Below are positions 23,690-34,149 of a stretch of DNA of 64,000 nt, piece by piece (the first letter of the stretch is position 1; every line of letters begins with the position of its first letter). The notes under the pieces are model-generated. The model did no database searches. It worked only from the letters and a program-made list of their open reading frames with translations, and was not told the origin of the DNA. The DNA comes from Citreimonas salinaria. Its GTDB lineage: Bacteria; Pseudomonadota; Alphaproteobacteria; Rhodobacterales; Rhodobacteraceae. The position numbers and the translations under genes were made by a program. The stretch spans positions 186,001-250,000 of the forward strand of contig NZ_FNPF01000001.1 of assembly GCF_900107235.1 (NCBI RefSeq). The letters run 5' to 3'.

Positions 23690-24655
23690 TCATTCGTCGC
23701 CCCTTGCGCGCCGCCGCATCAGGCGCATCAGCTGTCCCACCCGCGGCGCCGTCGCGGTCTCGAACCGGGTGCGCGAGCGCAGGACCGGGCGGTTGCGCGA
23801 TGCCGCCCGCCCGGACTCGCGCATCAGGATGTATAGCCCGGACCCGATCACGATCGCCGCGCCGACCAGCGTCCACAGGTCCGGCACCTCGTCGAAGAAC
23901 AGCGCGCCGTACAGCGTCGCCCACAGGATCTGCGAGTACTGCATCGGCGCCACGATCACCGCCTCGGCCGACTTGTAGGCCGCGATCACCAGGCTCGACG
24001 CGACGAAGGCCAGCGCCGCCATCAGCGCCAGCCCGCCCAGGTGCTCGACCGGCATCGGGACGTAGACGAAGGGCAGGATCGCCGCCATCAGCGCGAAGTT
24101 GGCCAGCAGCGGGTACAGCAGCAGCACCACGTCGCGCTCGTCCTGGCCGATCTTGCGCACGATGATCGACGCCGTCGCGCTGCTGAACGCCGCGGCCAAG
24201 GCCGCAAGGTGGCCCAGCGACAGTTCCGTGGCGCCGGGCCGCAACACCACCAGCACGCCGACCAGCCCCACGATCACCGCCGCCCAGCGCCGCAGGCGCA
24301 CCGATTCGCCCAGGATCGGGATCGACAGCACCGTGATGATAAGCGGCGAGGCGAACAGGATCGCGTAGACCTGCGCCAGCGGCAGCGCCGAGAAGGCGTA
24401 GAACGCGCAGACCCCGGTGATCACCGCCGCCGCCGTGCGCAGCGCGGTCCACCACGGCCTGACCGGGCGCAGGTGTCCGGGCCGCGCGTCGCGGATCAGC
24501 ATCACCGTCACCAGCGGAAACCCGAACAGGACCGAGAAGAACACGATCTGGAAAGGGCTGTAGCTGCCGCCCAGCCACTTCACGATCACGTCGTGGGCCG
24601 AGTAGACGCCGAAGGACATCAGCGCGAATACCGCGCCTCTCGCGTTCGGGGACAT
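23690..24655 (-). CDS. DMT/EamA family transporter
   Basis: A 321-residue protein with ten hydrophobic segments arranged as two EamA repeats. The first ends around GESVRLRRWAAVIVGLVGVLVVLRPG, and the second has SSLVIAAYKSAEAVIVAPMQYSQILWATLYGALFFDEVPD, the classic EamA end. The C-terminal 30 residues are basic. Such transporters export small metabolites; the substrate is unknown. ATG 24655 starts the conserved region (NARGAVFALMSF). It is divergent from a glycosyltransferase gene. Confidence 0.83.
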   Translation of the reverse strand: MSPNARGAVFALMSFGVYSAHDVIVKWLGGSYSPFQIVFFSVLFGFPLVTVMLIRDARPGHLRPVRPWWTALRTAAAVITGVCAFYAFSALPLAQVYAILFASPLIITVLSIPILGESVRLRRWAAVIVGLVGVLVVLRPGATELSLGHLAALAAAFSSATASIIVRKIGQDERDVVLLLYPLLANFALMAAILPFVYVPMPVEHLGGLALMAALAFVASSLVIAAYKSAEAVIVAPMQYSQILWATLYGALFFDEVPDLWTLVGAAIVIGSGLYILMRESGRAASRNRPVLRSRTRFETATAPRVGQLMRLMRRRARGDE

Positions 24656-24809
24656 GCTTGCGCTCCGGTGGTATCGCTGTCGGCGGTAGACCCGGCGGCC
24701 GTAGTGCGCAAGGGGGCGCGCAAGGGGCAGGGCCGCGAATTCGTCACGCGGCGGCCTTGGGCCGGCGCGGTTTCGCGGGCAGTGTGGCGGCGCTGGCGAA
24801 GGGCGGGGC

Positions 24810-25781
24810 ATGGAAACGGACGCAACCGCGGTGGACGCGGTCCTGATCGGGCGGAACGAGGGCGCGCGCCTCGTCGCGGCGTTGGACTCGCTGCGCGGGC
24901 AGGTGCGCCGCGTGGTCTACGTCGATTCCGGCTCGGCCGACGGCAGCGTCGCCGCGGCCGAAGCGGCGGGCGCGACCGTGGTCCGGCTGGACCGCTCCGC
25001 GCCCTTCAGCGCCGCGCGCGGCCGCAATGCCGGCTTCGCCGCGCTGGACGCGCCCGGGCTGGTCCTGTTCATCGACGGCGATTGCGCGCTGGTCCCCGGC
25101 TTCGTCGACGCCGCGCGGGCGCGACTGGCACAGGACCCGCGCCTCGGCCTCGTCACCGGCTGGCGAGAGGAAGTCCGCCCCGGCGCCTCGCTCTACAACC
25201 GTCTGTGCGACTGGGAATGGCACCGCCCGGCCGGGCCGATCACCTCGTGCGGCGGCGACATCCTCGTGCGGGCCGGGGCGTGGCGGTCGGTGGACGGCCA
25301 GCGCCCCGACCTCATCGCCGGCGAGGACGAGGAATTCTGCCTGCGGCTCGCCAGCGCCGGATGGAGGCTGGAACGCCTGCCCCTCGCCGTGACGCGCCAC
25401 GACGCCGCGATGACGCGCTTCAGCCAATGGTGGCGCCGCGCGACCCGCGCCGGCCACGCCTTCGCGCAGGTGGGCAGGCTCCACCCCCGGCACTGGCGGG
25501 CCGAGCGGCGGCGCGTGCTGTTCTGGGCCTTGATCCTGCCGGCGGCGATCCTGCTGGCCGTCACGGTCTCGCCCTGGCTCGCCGTCCTGCTGGCCCTCGC
25601 CTACCCCGTCAGCGGCTTTCGCATCGCCGCGATGCTGCGCCGCGACGGCGTGCCGGCACGCAACGTGCCTGCGCTGGCCGCGCTCCTGGTCCTGTCGAAG
25701 TGTCCGAACCTGCTGGGCATGGCGACCTTCTGGACACGCCGCCTGCGCGGGCGCGCCATGACGCTGATCGAATACAAGTAG
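24810..25781 (+). CDS. Glycosyltransferase family 2 protein
   Basis: A 323-residue GT2 protein. The GT-A fold opens with DAVLIGRNEGARLVAALDSL, has YVDSGSADGS, and the metal-binding DXD-like FIDGDC near residue 93. The acceptor region has GEDEEFCLRLASAGW (ED motif). Two hydrophobic helices after residue 235 anchor it to the membrane. The acceptor and sugar are unknown. It is a single gene with a perfect palindrome directly after the stop. Confidence 0.82.
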   Translation: METDATAVDAVLIGRNEGARLVAALDSLRGQVRRVVYVDSGSADGSVAAAEAAGATVVRLDRSAPFSAARGRNAGFAALDAPGLVLFIDGDCALVPGFVDAARARLAQDPRLGLVTGWREEVRPGASLYNRLCDWEWHRPAGPITSCGGDILVRAGAWRSVDGQRPDLIAGEDEEFCLRLASAGWRLERLPLAVTRHDAAMTRFSQWWRRATRAGHAFAQVGRLHPRHWRAERRRVLFWALILPAAILLAVTVSPWLAVLLALAYPVSGFRIAAMLRRDGVPARNVPALAALLVLSKCPNLLGMATFWTRRLRGRAMTLIEYK

Positions 25782-25804
25782 GCCCGCGAGACGTCTCGCG
25801 GGCC
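25781..25804 (+). terminator. 24-bp perfect palindrome after the glycosyltransferase gene
   Basis: The palindrome has 12-nt arms (GGCCCGCGAGAC and its complement) and begins at the last base of the stop codon. It can form a 10-bp hairpin with a 4-nt loop. There is no T-run, so termination is plausible but not certain. Confidence 0.45.
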
Positions 25805-25815
25805 CGGGGCAATCC

Positions 25816-25887
25816 CTAACGGTTGCCTAATGCGTCTCTGTAACCCATTGATTTCTGGTACCCGCGGCCATGTCCCACCGTGGGACA
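25816..25887. repeat. Two-copy intergenic element, copy 1
   Basis: The block TAACGG, 19 nt, AACCCATTGATTTC, 16 nt, TGTCCCACCGTGGGACA recurs at 34007-34077 with nearly equal spacing. The last 17 bases are a 7-3-7 palindrome. This copy lies between the glycosyltransferase gene and the end of leuB. Confidence 0.6.
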
Positions 25888-25901
25888 CGGCCGAACGGGC
25901 A

Positions 25902-27005
25902 TCAAAGCCCCGCCTGCAGCGCCTCGACCACCGCATCGCCCATCTCGGCCGTGCTCAAGGGCGTGACACCCTCCTCGCCCAGCAGGTCGGCGGTGCGCTT
26001 GCCGTCGGCCAGCACCTTCTCGACCGCCTTCTCCAGCCGGTCTGCCTCGTCCCCCAGGTCGAAGGAATAGCGCAGCGCCATGGCGAAGCTGAGGATGCAG
26101 GCGATCGGGTTGGCCTTGCCCTGCCCCGCGATGTCCGGCGCCGAGCCATGCACCGGCTCGTACAGCGCCTTGGGCCGGCCGTTGGCCATCGGCGCGCCCA
26201 GCGACGCGGAGGGCAGCATGCCGAGGCTGCCGGTCAGCATCGCCGCAAGGTCCGACAGCAGGTCGCCGAACAGGTTGTCGGTCACGATCACGTCGAACTG
26301 CTTGGGCCAGCGGGTCAGCTGCATGGCACCGGCGTCGGCGTACATGTGGCTCAGCTCGACCTCGGGGTAGTCCTTGCCGACCTCGGTCACCACCTCGCGC
26401 CACAGCACGCCGGATTCCATGACGTTGGCCTTCTCCATCGAGCACAGCTTCTTGTTGCGCTTCATCGCCAGTTCGAAGGCCGAGCGCGCCACGCGGTCGA
26501 TCTCGGACTCGGTGTAGCGCTGGGTGTTGATGCCGACGCGTTCGTTGCCTTCCTCGATGATGCCGCGCGGCTCGCCGAAGTAGACCCCCGAGGTCAGCTC
26601 GCGCACGATCATGATGTCGAGGCCCGCGACCACGTCCTTCTTCAGCGACGAGAAATCCGCCAGCGCATCGAAGCACTGCGCCGGGCGCAGGTTGGCGAAC
26701 AGGTCCATCTCCTTGCGCAGGCGCAGCAGGCCGCGCTCGGGCTTCACGCTGAAGTCGAGCTTGTCGTATTTCGGCCCGCCCACGGCGCCCAGCAGCACCG
26801 CGTCGACCTCTTGCGCCTTCGCCATCGTCGCGTCCGTCAGCGGCGTGCCATGCGCGTCGTAGGCGCAGCCGCCGACCAGGTCCTCGGTCACGTCGAAGGT
26901 GATGCCGCGCGCCGTCCCGTACCAGTCGATGATCTTGCGGACCTCGGCCATGACCTCGGGGCCGATGCCGTCCCCCGGCAGGACAAGAAGCGAACGGTCG
27001 GTCAT
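25902..27005 (-). CDS. leuB: 3-isopropylmalate dehydrogenase
   Basis: A 367-residue enzyme of leucine synthesis that oxidises and decarboxylates 3-isopropylmalate with NAD+. Hallmarks are [12 protein letters not shown] at the start, [23 protein letters not shown] (substrate loop), [16 protein letters not shown], and the NAD site [18 protein letters not shown]. It is on the same strand as leuD and leuC but separated from them by three other genes. Length is normal for the family. Confidence 0.93.
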   Translation of the reverse strand: MTDRSLLVLPGDGIGPEVMAEVRKIIDWYGTARGITFDVTEDLVGGCAYDAHGTPLTDATMAKAQEVDAVLLGAVGGPKYDKLDFSVKPERGLLRLRKEMDLFANLRPAQCFDALADFSSLKKDVVAGLDIMIVRELTSGVYFGEPRGIIEEGNERVGINTQRYTESEIDRVARSAFELAMKRNKKLCSMEKANVMESGVLWREVVTEVGKDYPEVELSHMYADAGAMQLTRWPKQFDVIVTDNLFGDLLSDLAAMLTGSLGMLPSASLGAPMANGRPKALYEPVHGSAPDIAGQGKANPIACILSFAMALRYSFDLGDEADRLEKAVEKVLADGKRTADLLGEEGVTPLSTAEMGDAVVEALQAGL

Positions 27006-27117
27006 GGCACTCTCCTTTTCGTGACGCCGCTTGGCGTAGCGTCCGGTGAACCGGGGGTCAATGGCGGGCGTTGGCGTGGAGACCTATCACAGACAACGCA
27101 ACGACGAAGGAGAGACC

Positions 27118-27723
27118 ATGCTCACGCCAGGCCAACCCGTGCCCGCCCTCACCGTGTCCACGCTGGACGACAACCGCTTCGACACCACGCGCGACCTGGG
27201 CGAGAACGGCGCGCTGGTGGTGTTCTACCGCGGCGCCCACTGCCCGAAGTGCAAGGAGCAGCTCAAGGAGATCGCCGGCGCCGCGAAGAAGGCCGAGGAG
27301 ATGGGCCTGGCCCTGCTGCTGGCCAGCGGCGACGACAACCGCAAGGCGAAGGCGATGGCCGAGGAAACCGGCGTCGAGCCGCGTCACGTGGGCTACGATC
27401 TGACCATGACCCAGGCCCGCGACTGGGGGCTGTGGATCTCGACCGCGCGCGAGGGCTCGGAAGAACCGACGCTCTTCGCCGAGCCGGGGGTCTTCCACAT
27501 CCTGCCCGACGGCACGCTCTACGCCGCGTGGCTGCAGTCGCATCCCTTCGCGCGCCCGGCCTTCGACGACATCCTGGGCGCCGTGCAGTTCCGGCTGGAC
27601 AAGGACTATCCCGCGCGCGGCCAATACACCGGCCCGCTGGCCGAGCATGACGGCGGCGTCAAGCTCGAGGCGCCGGACGGCCCGAACGCGCAGGCCTACG
27701 GCAACACCAGCACCGCCGACTGA
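27118..27723 (+). CDS. Peroxiredoxin-like thioredoxin-fold protein
   Basis: A 201-residue AhpC/TSA-type protein. After the opening MLTPGQPVPALTVSTL the catalytic stretch is VVFYRGAHCPKCKEQL, with Cys42 and Cys45 as a CXXC pair. A conserved helix, then a GVFHILPDGTLYAAWLQ strand follow. It probably reduces peroxides or disulfides in the cytosol, since no signal peptide is seen. AAGGAGAG before ATG 27118 fixes the start. It is divergent from leuB and convergent with the next gene. Confidence 0.78.
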   Translation: MLTPGQPVPALTVSTLDDNRFDTTRDLGENGALVVFYRGAHCPKCKEQLKEIAGAAKKAEEMGLALLLASGDDNRKAKAMAEETGVEPRHVGYDLTMTQARDWGLWISTAREGSEEPTLFAEPGVFHILPDGTLYAAWLQSHPFARPAFDDILGAVQFRLDKDYPARGQYTGPLAEHDGGVKLEAPDGPNAQAYGNTSTAD

Positions 27724-28689
27724 TCAGGGCCGGACCACGTCCACCCAGACCAGCCCGTGCGGGCCCGCATCTTCGGCCGGCGGCGTCACGCCCTGCGCGA
27801 CCACGCGCAGGGCCACGTCCGGCAGGACGTAGGACACGCGCATCGGCCCGGTGCTGTCCCATGTGGCGGTGACGGCGCCGGGCTGCGGGTCCTGCAGGCG
27901 GGGATGGTCCAGCACGGCGCGCACCGCGTCGTGCCATCCTTCGCCCGCGACCGGGTCGAGGTTCAGGTTGCCGATCAGCGCGACGGGCCCGGAAGGGGCC
28001 TCGGGACCGGTCAGGATGTGTGTCCAGAACAGGACCTCGTCGCGGTTGCGCCGGCCGTTGCGGTCCTCGGGGCCGTCGAAGACCGGCGGCGTCGCGCCGA
28101 CCGTCAGCAGCGTCAGCGCGCCTGTAGGCGCGTCCACGGCAATCGCCCAAAACGCCGTGCTGGCCAGCCGCTGGATGTCAGGTGCCGGATCGTCCGCACC
28201 GATCGCGCTGTCCGGCACGTCCTTCCAAAGCACCGCCGAATGGTCGGCCGCCATCCGCAGCGGGTGGCGCGACAGGATCGCCTGCCCGCCCTGCCCAGAA
28301 AACCAGCCATAGCCTTGCGCGTCCCGCGGCCCGCCCAGGTATCCGTCGCCGTCGAGGTCGCGCCCCGTCGGCATACCGGTGTTGGGTCGCGCGACGAACA
28401 GGTGCGGATAGTCCAGCCCCCGCGCCGCCAGCGCCTCGGCGACGGCGCCCAGCGTCACGGCCCCAGCGTCGAAGTCGAAGTCGGTCAGGACCAGCACGTC
28501 GGGCGCGGCTTCGGCGATCGTGTCGAACGCCGCGAGCGGCGGGTCGCGCGACAGGTCGCGCAGCAGCAGGCCGGGCCCCTTGCGGCTGAAGTCGCCCGCC
28601 CACGTGGCCAGGCGCAGCGCCTCGGCCCGTGCCGGCGCCGGCGCGCCGGCCACAAGCACGGCCAGCGTACCGGCCAGAGCCGCGATCAG
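27724..28689 (-). CDS. Endonuclease/exonuclease/phosphatase family protein, probably exported
   Basis: About 320 residues. The part LIAALAGTLAVLVAGAPAPARA looks like a signal peptide, followed by EALRLATWAGDF, VLVLTDFDFD, and SGPVALIGNLNLDPVAGEGW, the strands and catalytic loops of the EEP fold. The start is unclear: no ATG, GTG or TTG lies at the signal peptide, the next ATG (28803) is well inside the upstream gene, and CTG 28687-28689 overlaps that gene's stop. I give the CTG position as the best boundary. Substrate is unknown. Confidence 0.68.
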   Translation of the reverse strand: MIAALAGTLAVLVAGAPAPARAEALRLATWAGDFSRKGPGLLLRDLSRDPPLAAFDTIAEAAPDVLVLTDFDFDAGAVTLGAVAEALAARGLDYPHLFVARPNTGMPTGRDLDGDGYLGGPRDAQGYGWFSGQGGQAILSRHPLRMAADHSAVLWKDVPDSAIGADDPAPDIQRLASTAFWAIAVDAPTGALTLLTVGATPPVFDGPEDRNGRRNRDEVLFWTHILTGPEAPSGPVALIGNLNLDPVAGEGWHDAVRAVLDHPRLQDPQPGAVTATWDSTGPMRVSYVLPDVALRVVAQGVTPPAEDAGPHGLVWVDVVRP

Positions 28690-29501
28690 GCGGCGTGCAG
28701 TTCGGCCTGCCGGTAGGCGCGGCGGCGCTTTGCGGCGATCAGATCGGCGATGCGCATCAGCGCGACCCCGCGCATGATCAAGGCGGCCGGAAGGATACCC
28801 CATAGCGAAATGACCCAGATGGCGGTCTGCGGATCGGCCAGCCTCAGCAGCGACGGGCCGGAAGGCACAAGCTGCAGCGCGGCCGGGATCAGGAATGGCA
28901 GCAGGAATCCTAAGGCCACGTTAACGTGCGCGTCCCGCTCGAACCGCCGCAGGATGTCGCCGCCGGCGGTCGGGTCGACCATCGGCAGGTTGACCCAGAC
29001 GTTGAACGGCCCGTGCGCCAGCGGCCACCGGGCCAGGCGCAACACCACCGCGAAGATCACCAGCGCAGCCAGCGACAGGCCGTAGGCGAGCCCCGCGGCG
29101 GCGCGCAGCGCGGCGTGGTCGGCCGCCGGTACCGTATCGGAGATCACCAGCACCATCAGCCGCACCGGCGAGAACGGGAAATCCAGCGCGTCGCCCAGCC
29201 ACGCGCCGGGAACCGCGCCGCCCGGCGTGCCGCGACAGGCCAGCGTCACCGCCAGCACGATCGCGAACGCCATGGCGAAGCGCAGCCGGTTGTAAGGCGC
29301 CGCGTTGCGGAACTCGATGAACGACGGGTAGGACGAACGGTATTCGACGAAGACCAGCGCCCCCGCGATCAGCCCCAGCAGCGCGACCATCTGCGTCATC
29401 TCGGCGTCGCCGCGCGGCAGCAGAAGGCCCGGCGTCGCGATCAGCGAAGCCACGAGAAGCGCGCGAAAGAAGGCCCGGAACCCTTGCCCGATCACATGCA
29501 T
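28686..29501 (-). CDS. Hypothetical integral membrane protein
   Basis: A 271-residue protein with about seven hydrophobic segments starting MHVIGQGFRAFFRALLVASL. It contains YRSSYPSFIEFRNAAPYNRLRF between helices 2 and 3. I do not recognise a named domain. It lies between leuD and the EEP-family gene on the same strand, and its stop overlaps the next gene's start region. ATG 29501 begins the hydrophobic part; no strong ribosome-binding site is visible. Confidence 0.65.
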   Translation of the reverse strand: MHVIGQGFRAFFRALLVASLIATPGLLLPRGDAEMTQMVALLGLIAGALVFVEYRSSYPSFIEFRNAAPYNRLRFAMAFAIVLAVTLACRGTPGGAVPGAWLGDALDFPFSPVRLMVLVISDTVPAADHAALRAAAGLAYGLSLAALVIFAVVLRLARWPLAHGPFNVWVNLPMVDPTAGGDILRRFERDAHVNVALGFLLPFLIPAALQLVPSGPSLLRLADPQTAIWVISLWGILPAALIMRGVALMRIADLIAAKRRRAYRQAELHAA

Positions 29502-29785
29502 TTGCCCATCCTGTCCGGCCGAACGCGATGCATCGTCGTGCCCCGTCCCGGACGCACGCCCGAAAATCGGGCGGCTGCCACATTCTTGCCCCATTTTGGC
29601 CGGGATGCCGCCTTGGTGGCAATGCGCGCGCAGGCACAGACCCGACCGGACAAGCAAAAAACGCAGCAATGGTGCGGGCTTGCATCAGAAAGGCATTAAC
29701 CTTCCACGCAAGCGAGACGTCGTCGGAGCAGGCGCAACCCAGACGTGTAACGCCCACTCCGAAGGCTATTTGAGGTGACCTGGCG

Positions 29786-30391
29786 TCACACCCAAGGGCG
29801 CGATTGCGCCGCCTTCGCTTCGAACGACTCGATGGCCGGCGCCTTCTCGAGGCTCAGCGCGATGTCGTCCAGCCCGTTGAGCAGGCAGTGCTTGCGGAAC
29901 GGGTCGATGTCGAAATGGAACGTCTCGCCGTCCGAGCTGGTGACCGTCTGCGCCTCGAGATCGACTGTCATCCGCGCGTTCGCGCCCTTCTCGGCGTCCT
30001 TCATCAGCACGTCGACCGCCTCGCGCGGCAGCACGATGGGCAGCAGGCCGTTCTTGAAGCAGTTGTTGTAGAAGATGTCGGCATAGCTGGTCGAGACGAT
30101 CGCGCGGATGCCGAAATCCTTGAGCGCCCAGGGCGCATGCTCGCGCGAGGACCCGCAGCCGAAATTGTCGCCCGCGACCAGGATCTGCGCCTCGCGGTAT
30201 TGCGGCTGGTTCAGCACGAAGTCGGGCACCTCGTTGCCCGCATCGTCATAGCGCATGTCGGCGAAGGCGTGCTTGCCCAGCCCGGTGCGCTTGATCGTCT
30301 TCAGGAACTGCTTGGGGATGATCATGTCGGTGTCGATGTTGACCAGCGGCATGGGCGCCGCGATCCCGGTGAGCGTCTCGAACTTGTCCAT
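29786..30391 (-). CDS. leuD: 3-isopropylmalate dehydratase small subunit
   Basis: A 201-residue aconitase-like swivel domain that joins LeuC to isomerise 2- to 3-isopropylmalate. Motifs are [15 protein letters not shown] near residues 18-32, [17 protein letters not shown] near 73-90, and [11 protein letters not shown]. Length is standard. It is co-directional with leuC and leuB. A small opposite-strand gene lies between leuD and leuC. Confidence 0.93.
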   Translation of the reverse strand: MDKFETLTGIAAPMPLVNIDTDMIIPKQFLKTIKRTGLGKHAFADMRYDDAGNEVPDFVLNQPQYREAQILVAGDNFGCGSSREHAPWALKDFGIRAIVSTSYADIFYNNCFKNGLLPIVLPREAVDVLMKDAEKGANARMTVDLEAQTVTSSDGETFHFDIDPFRKHCLLNGLDDIALSLEKAPAIESFEAKAAQSRPWV

Positions 30392-30483
30392 CGTCTCTAT
30401 CCTCGGATGGGCCGGCCGTGCCGGCGCTGGAACTGGTTGCAGTCGGATCCGTTGATTTCCCGAAGCTGCACAGGAGGTCAGGT

Positions 30484-30699
30484 TTGCCGTATCGCAAGGG
30501 AACCCGCGTCGAATGGAACTGGGGCCAGGGCACCGCCAGCGGTCAGGTCGTGACGCGCTACACCGACCCCGTCACGCTCACGATCAAGGGCAGCGAGGTC
30601 ACGCGCGACGCCGACGAGGACAACCCCGCCTACCGCATCGAGCAATGCGACGGCGCCGAGGTGCTCAAGTCCGAAAGCGAACTTCGCCGCCCGTCCTGA
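30484..30699 (+). CDS. DUF2945 / hypervirulence-associated TUDOR domain protein
   Basis: A 71-residue protein. [18 protein letters not shown] and [30 protein letters not shown] (shown in part) match the TUDOR-like fold of DUF2945. The start is TTG 30484, supported by a full AGGAGG six nt upstream. It lies on the opposite strand between leuD and leuC. The function of the family is unknown; a binding role for nucleic acid or peptides is only suggested by the fold. Confidence 0.75.
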   Translation: MPYRKGTRVEWNWGQGTASGQVVTRYTDPVTLTIKGSEVTRDADEDNPAYRIEQCDGAEVLKSESELRRPS

Positions 30700-30720
30700 C
30701 CGCCCCCGGCGCCGCATCGC

Positions 30721-32145
<1,425 letters not shown>

Positions 32146-32477
32146 CGGTCGTCTCCACGGAAACTGTCGGTTGATCTGTCGGTCTCGGGCGAACCGGACT
32201 AACGCATGCAGCACCCGGCCGCGCGCCGGGCGCGCCTCATAGCCGCGCCAGAACCGAGTGCATCGCCCCGTGGAAGCGTTCGCGCAGGCGGGCGCGATCG
32301 GATCTGTCGATGAACGAAACCATGCCGCGCTCATACAGGCTTTGCCCCCGGCCCGCAAGGCGCGGCGCAAAGCCGCAGGACGGCACCGTTTCGCCCGCGG
32401 GCGCGTTGAACGATGATCCGGACGCCGCGCTGCGGCGTAGACAGCATGACGTCCGCGCGCAGGACAGGGGAAAGTCG
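32146..32477. other. Gap between leuC and a small secreted-protein ORF
   Basis: It carries the promoter region of leuC and one doubtful minus-strand ORF (listed separately). No other structure was found. AGGGGAAA at 32466-32473 is the ribosome-binding site of the next ORF. Confidence 0.35.
32237..32386 (-). CDS. Doubtful small ORF (49 aa)
   Basis: A GTG-initiated frame ending [22 protein letters not shown]. Codon use is good over the last 50 codons and the frame is open further upstream, but no clear start signal exists. It could be a real small gene or the remnant of one. Confidence 0.25.
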   Translation of the reverse strand: MPSCGFAPRLAGRGQSLYERGMVSFIDRSDRARLRERFHGAMHSVLARL

Positions 32478-32600
32478 ATGAACAGCCCACTCAACAGGCT
32501 CAACGCCGCGCTGATCGCGGTCCTTCTGGTCGCCGCCGTGGCGGTCGAGGCCCAGAACGACACAGCAAGCCCGGTCGCGCTGATGATCTCCGCGCCCTGA
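32478..32600 (+). CDS. Small hydrophobic protein (40 aa)
   Basis: A 40-codon ORF with AGGGGAAA just upstream of ATG. The product has a hydrophobic stretch ([17 protein letters not shown]) like a signal peptide or single membrane helix, and a short tail [14 protein letters not shown]. The function is unknown. It stands alone between leuC and the thiolase gene. Confidence 0.5.
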   Translation: MNSPLNRLNAALIAVLLVAAVAVEAQNDTASPVALMISAP

Positions 32601-32735
32601 CCCGGCCGGCCGTCGGGCCGCGACGCGCGCCGCGCTGCCACCCGTGACGGCACGTCGCGGGCTGACAAGCAGCCCCGGCGCCCACATAGTCCCGCGCAAC
32701 CGGCCCGGCCCCGGGCCCACGTACGGGAGGCATCC

Positions 32736-33914
32736 ATGACCGACGACATCGTCATCCTCGGCGGCGCGCGCACCGCCATCGGCACCTTCGGCGGCAGCCT
32801 CGCCGGCACCCCGCCGACCGACCTCGGCACCGCCGCCGCGAAGGCCGCGCTGGACCGCGCCGGCGTCGAGGGCGCGCAGATCGGTCACGTGGTCTTCGGC
32901 AACGTCATCAACACCGAGCCGCGGGACATGTACCTGTCCCGCGTCGCCGCGATGCAGGCCGGCGTGCCCGACAGCGTGCCGGCGATGAACGTCAACCGGC
33001 TCTGCGGCTCGGGCGCGCAGGCGATCATCTCGGGCGCGCAGGCGCTGATGCTGGGCGATGCCGACTTCGCGCTCGTCGGCGGCGCCGAGAACATGAGCCG
33101 CTCGCCCTTCATCGTCCCGGACCAGCGATTAGGCGCCAAGATGGGCGACGTGCGCGTGCTGGACATGATGCTGGGCACGCTGAACTGCCCCTTCGGCAGC
33201 GGCCACATGGGCGTGACCGCCGAGAACGTCTCGGCCGAGCACGAGATCACCCGCGAAGACCAGGACGCCTTCGCGCTGGAAAGCCAGCAGCGCGCCGCCC
33301 GCGCGATCGAGGAAGGGCGCTTCAAGGATCAGATCGTCCCGGTGCAGGTCAAGGTGAAGCGCGACATGGTCGAGTTCGCCAGCGACGAGCACCCCAAGGC
33401 CACCACCGCCGAGGCGCTGGCCGGCCTGAAGCCCGCCTTCAAGAAGGACGGCGGCGTCACCGCCGGCAATGCCAGCGGCATCAACGACGGCGCCGCGGCG
33501 CTGGTGCTGGCGCGGGCGGGCGCGGCCGACAAGGCAGGCCTGGCGCCCCGCGCCCGCATCCTCGGCTATGCCCATGCGGGCGTTCGCCCCGAGGTCATGG
33601 GCATCGGCCCGATCCCGGCGGTCCAGGCCCTTCTGGCCCGCACCGGGCTGTCGGTCGCCGATTTCGACGTGATCGAGAGCAACGAGGCCTTCGCCGCGCA
33701 GGCGATCGCGGTGAACAGGGGCCTCGGCCTCGACCCCGCGCGCGTGAACCCGAACGGCGGCGCGATCGCGCTGGGCCACCCGGTGGGGGCCACCGGCGCG
33801 ATCATCACCGTCAAGGCGCTCTACGAACTCGAGCGCATCGGCGGCTCGAAGGCGCTGATCACCATGTGCATCGGCGGCGGCCAGGGCATCGCCCTCGCGA
33901 TCGAACGGATCTGA
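32736..33914 (+). CDS. Acetyl-CoA C-acyltransferase (thiolase, BktB/PhaA-like)
   Basis: A 392-residue thiolase. Catalytic Cys90 lies in NRLCGSGAQAI, His348 in GGAIALGHPVGATGA and Cys378 in TMCIGGGQG. It condenses or cleaves acyl-CoA units. The sequence type fits biosynthetic beta-ketothiolases of polyhydroxybutyrate or ethylmalonyl-CoA metabolism. No other PHB gene is near. GGGAGGC before ATG 32736 supports the start. Specificity for chain length is not visible. Confidence 0.9.
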   Translation: MTDDIVILGGARTAIGTFGGSLAGTPPTDLGTAAAKAALDRAGVEGAQIGHVVFGNVINTEPRDMYLSRVAAMQAGVPDSVPAMNVNRLCGSGAQAIISGAQALMLGDADFALVGGAENMSRSPFIVPDQRLGAKMGDVRVLDMMLGTLNCPFGSGHMGVTAENVSAEHEITREDQDAFALESQQRAARAIEEGRFKDQIVPVQVKVKRDMVEFASDEHPKATTAEALAGLKPAFKKDGGVTAGNASGINDGAAALVLARAGAADKAGLAPRARILGYAHAGVRPEVMGIGPIPAVQALLARTGLSVADFDVIESNEAFAAQAIAVNRGLGLDPARVNPNGGAIALGHPVGATGAIITVKALYELERIGGSKALITMCIGGGQGIALAIERI

Positions 33915-33928
33915 GCACTGCCCTTCAA

Positions 33929-33980
33929 GGGACGGCGGGTGGGGCGATGCGGCGCAGCCGCGAGCGTCACCCGTCGTCCC
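33929..33980 (+). terminator. Hairpin after the thiolase gene
   Basis: Thirteen-base arms at 33929-33941 and 33968-33980 pair with one mismatch (GGGACGGCGGGTG type). It is a probable termination structure, with no T-run. Confidence 0.45.
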
Positions 33981-34006
33981 GACCCTGCCCGAACACGCCG
34001 AATTCC

Positions 34007-34077
34007 TAACGGATCGTGAATCCGCCTCTGCAACCCATTGATTTCCTTAGGGCGAAGCCCTGTCCCACCGTGGGACA
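34007..34077. repeat. Two-copy intergenic element, copy 2
   Basis: This copy has the same blocks as at 25816-25887: TAACGG, then AACCCATTGATTTC at 34032, then the palindrome TGTCCCACCGTGGGACA at 34061-34077. It also has an extra small hairpin (AGGGC-GAA-GCCCT) just before the palindrome. It lies 73 nt upstream of the histidine kinase gene. Confidence 0.6.
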
Positions 34078-34149
34078 TCTTCAATTCGTCCTTTAAGGCG
34101 CCATTCATCCGGCCCTGCCAATCTGTCGCGAACGCGAGGGAAGCGGCCG

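Noticed and set aside
23542-23690. Prophage or island attachment site at tRNA-Pro
   Set aside because: No integrase gene and no repeated tRNA 3' end are seen nearby.
25830-27650. 600-codon plus-strand frame over leuB and the thioredoxin-fold gene
   Set aside because: leuB is certain on the other strand and the frame runs through an unrelated gene in the wrong phase.
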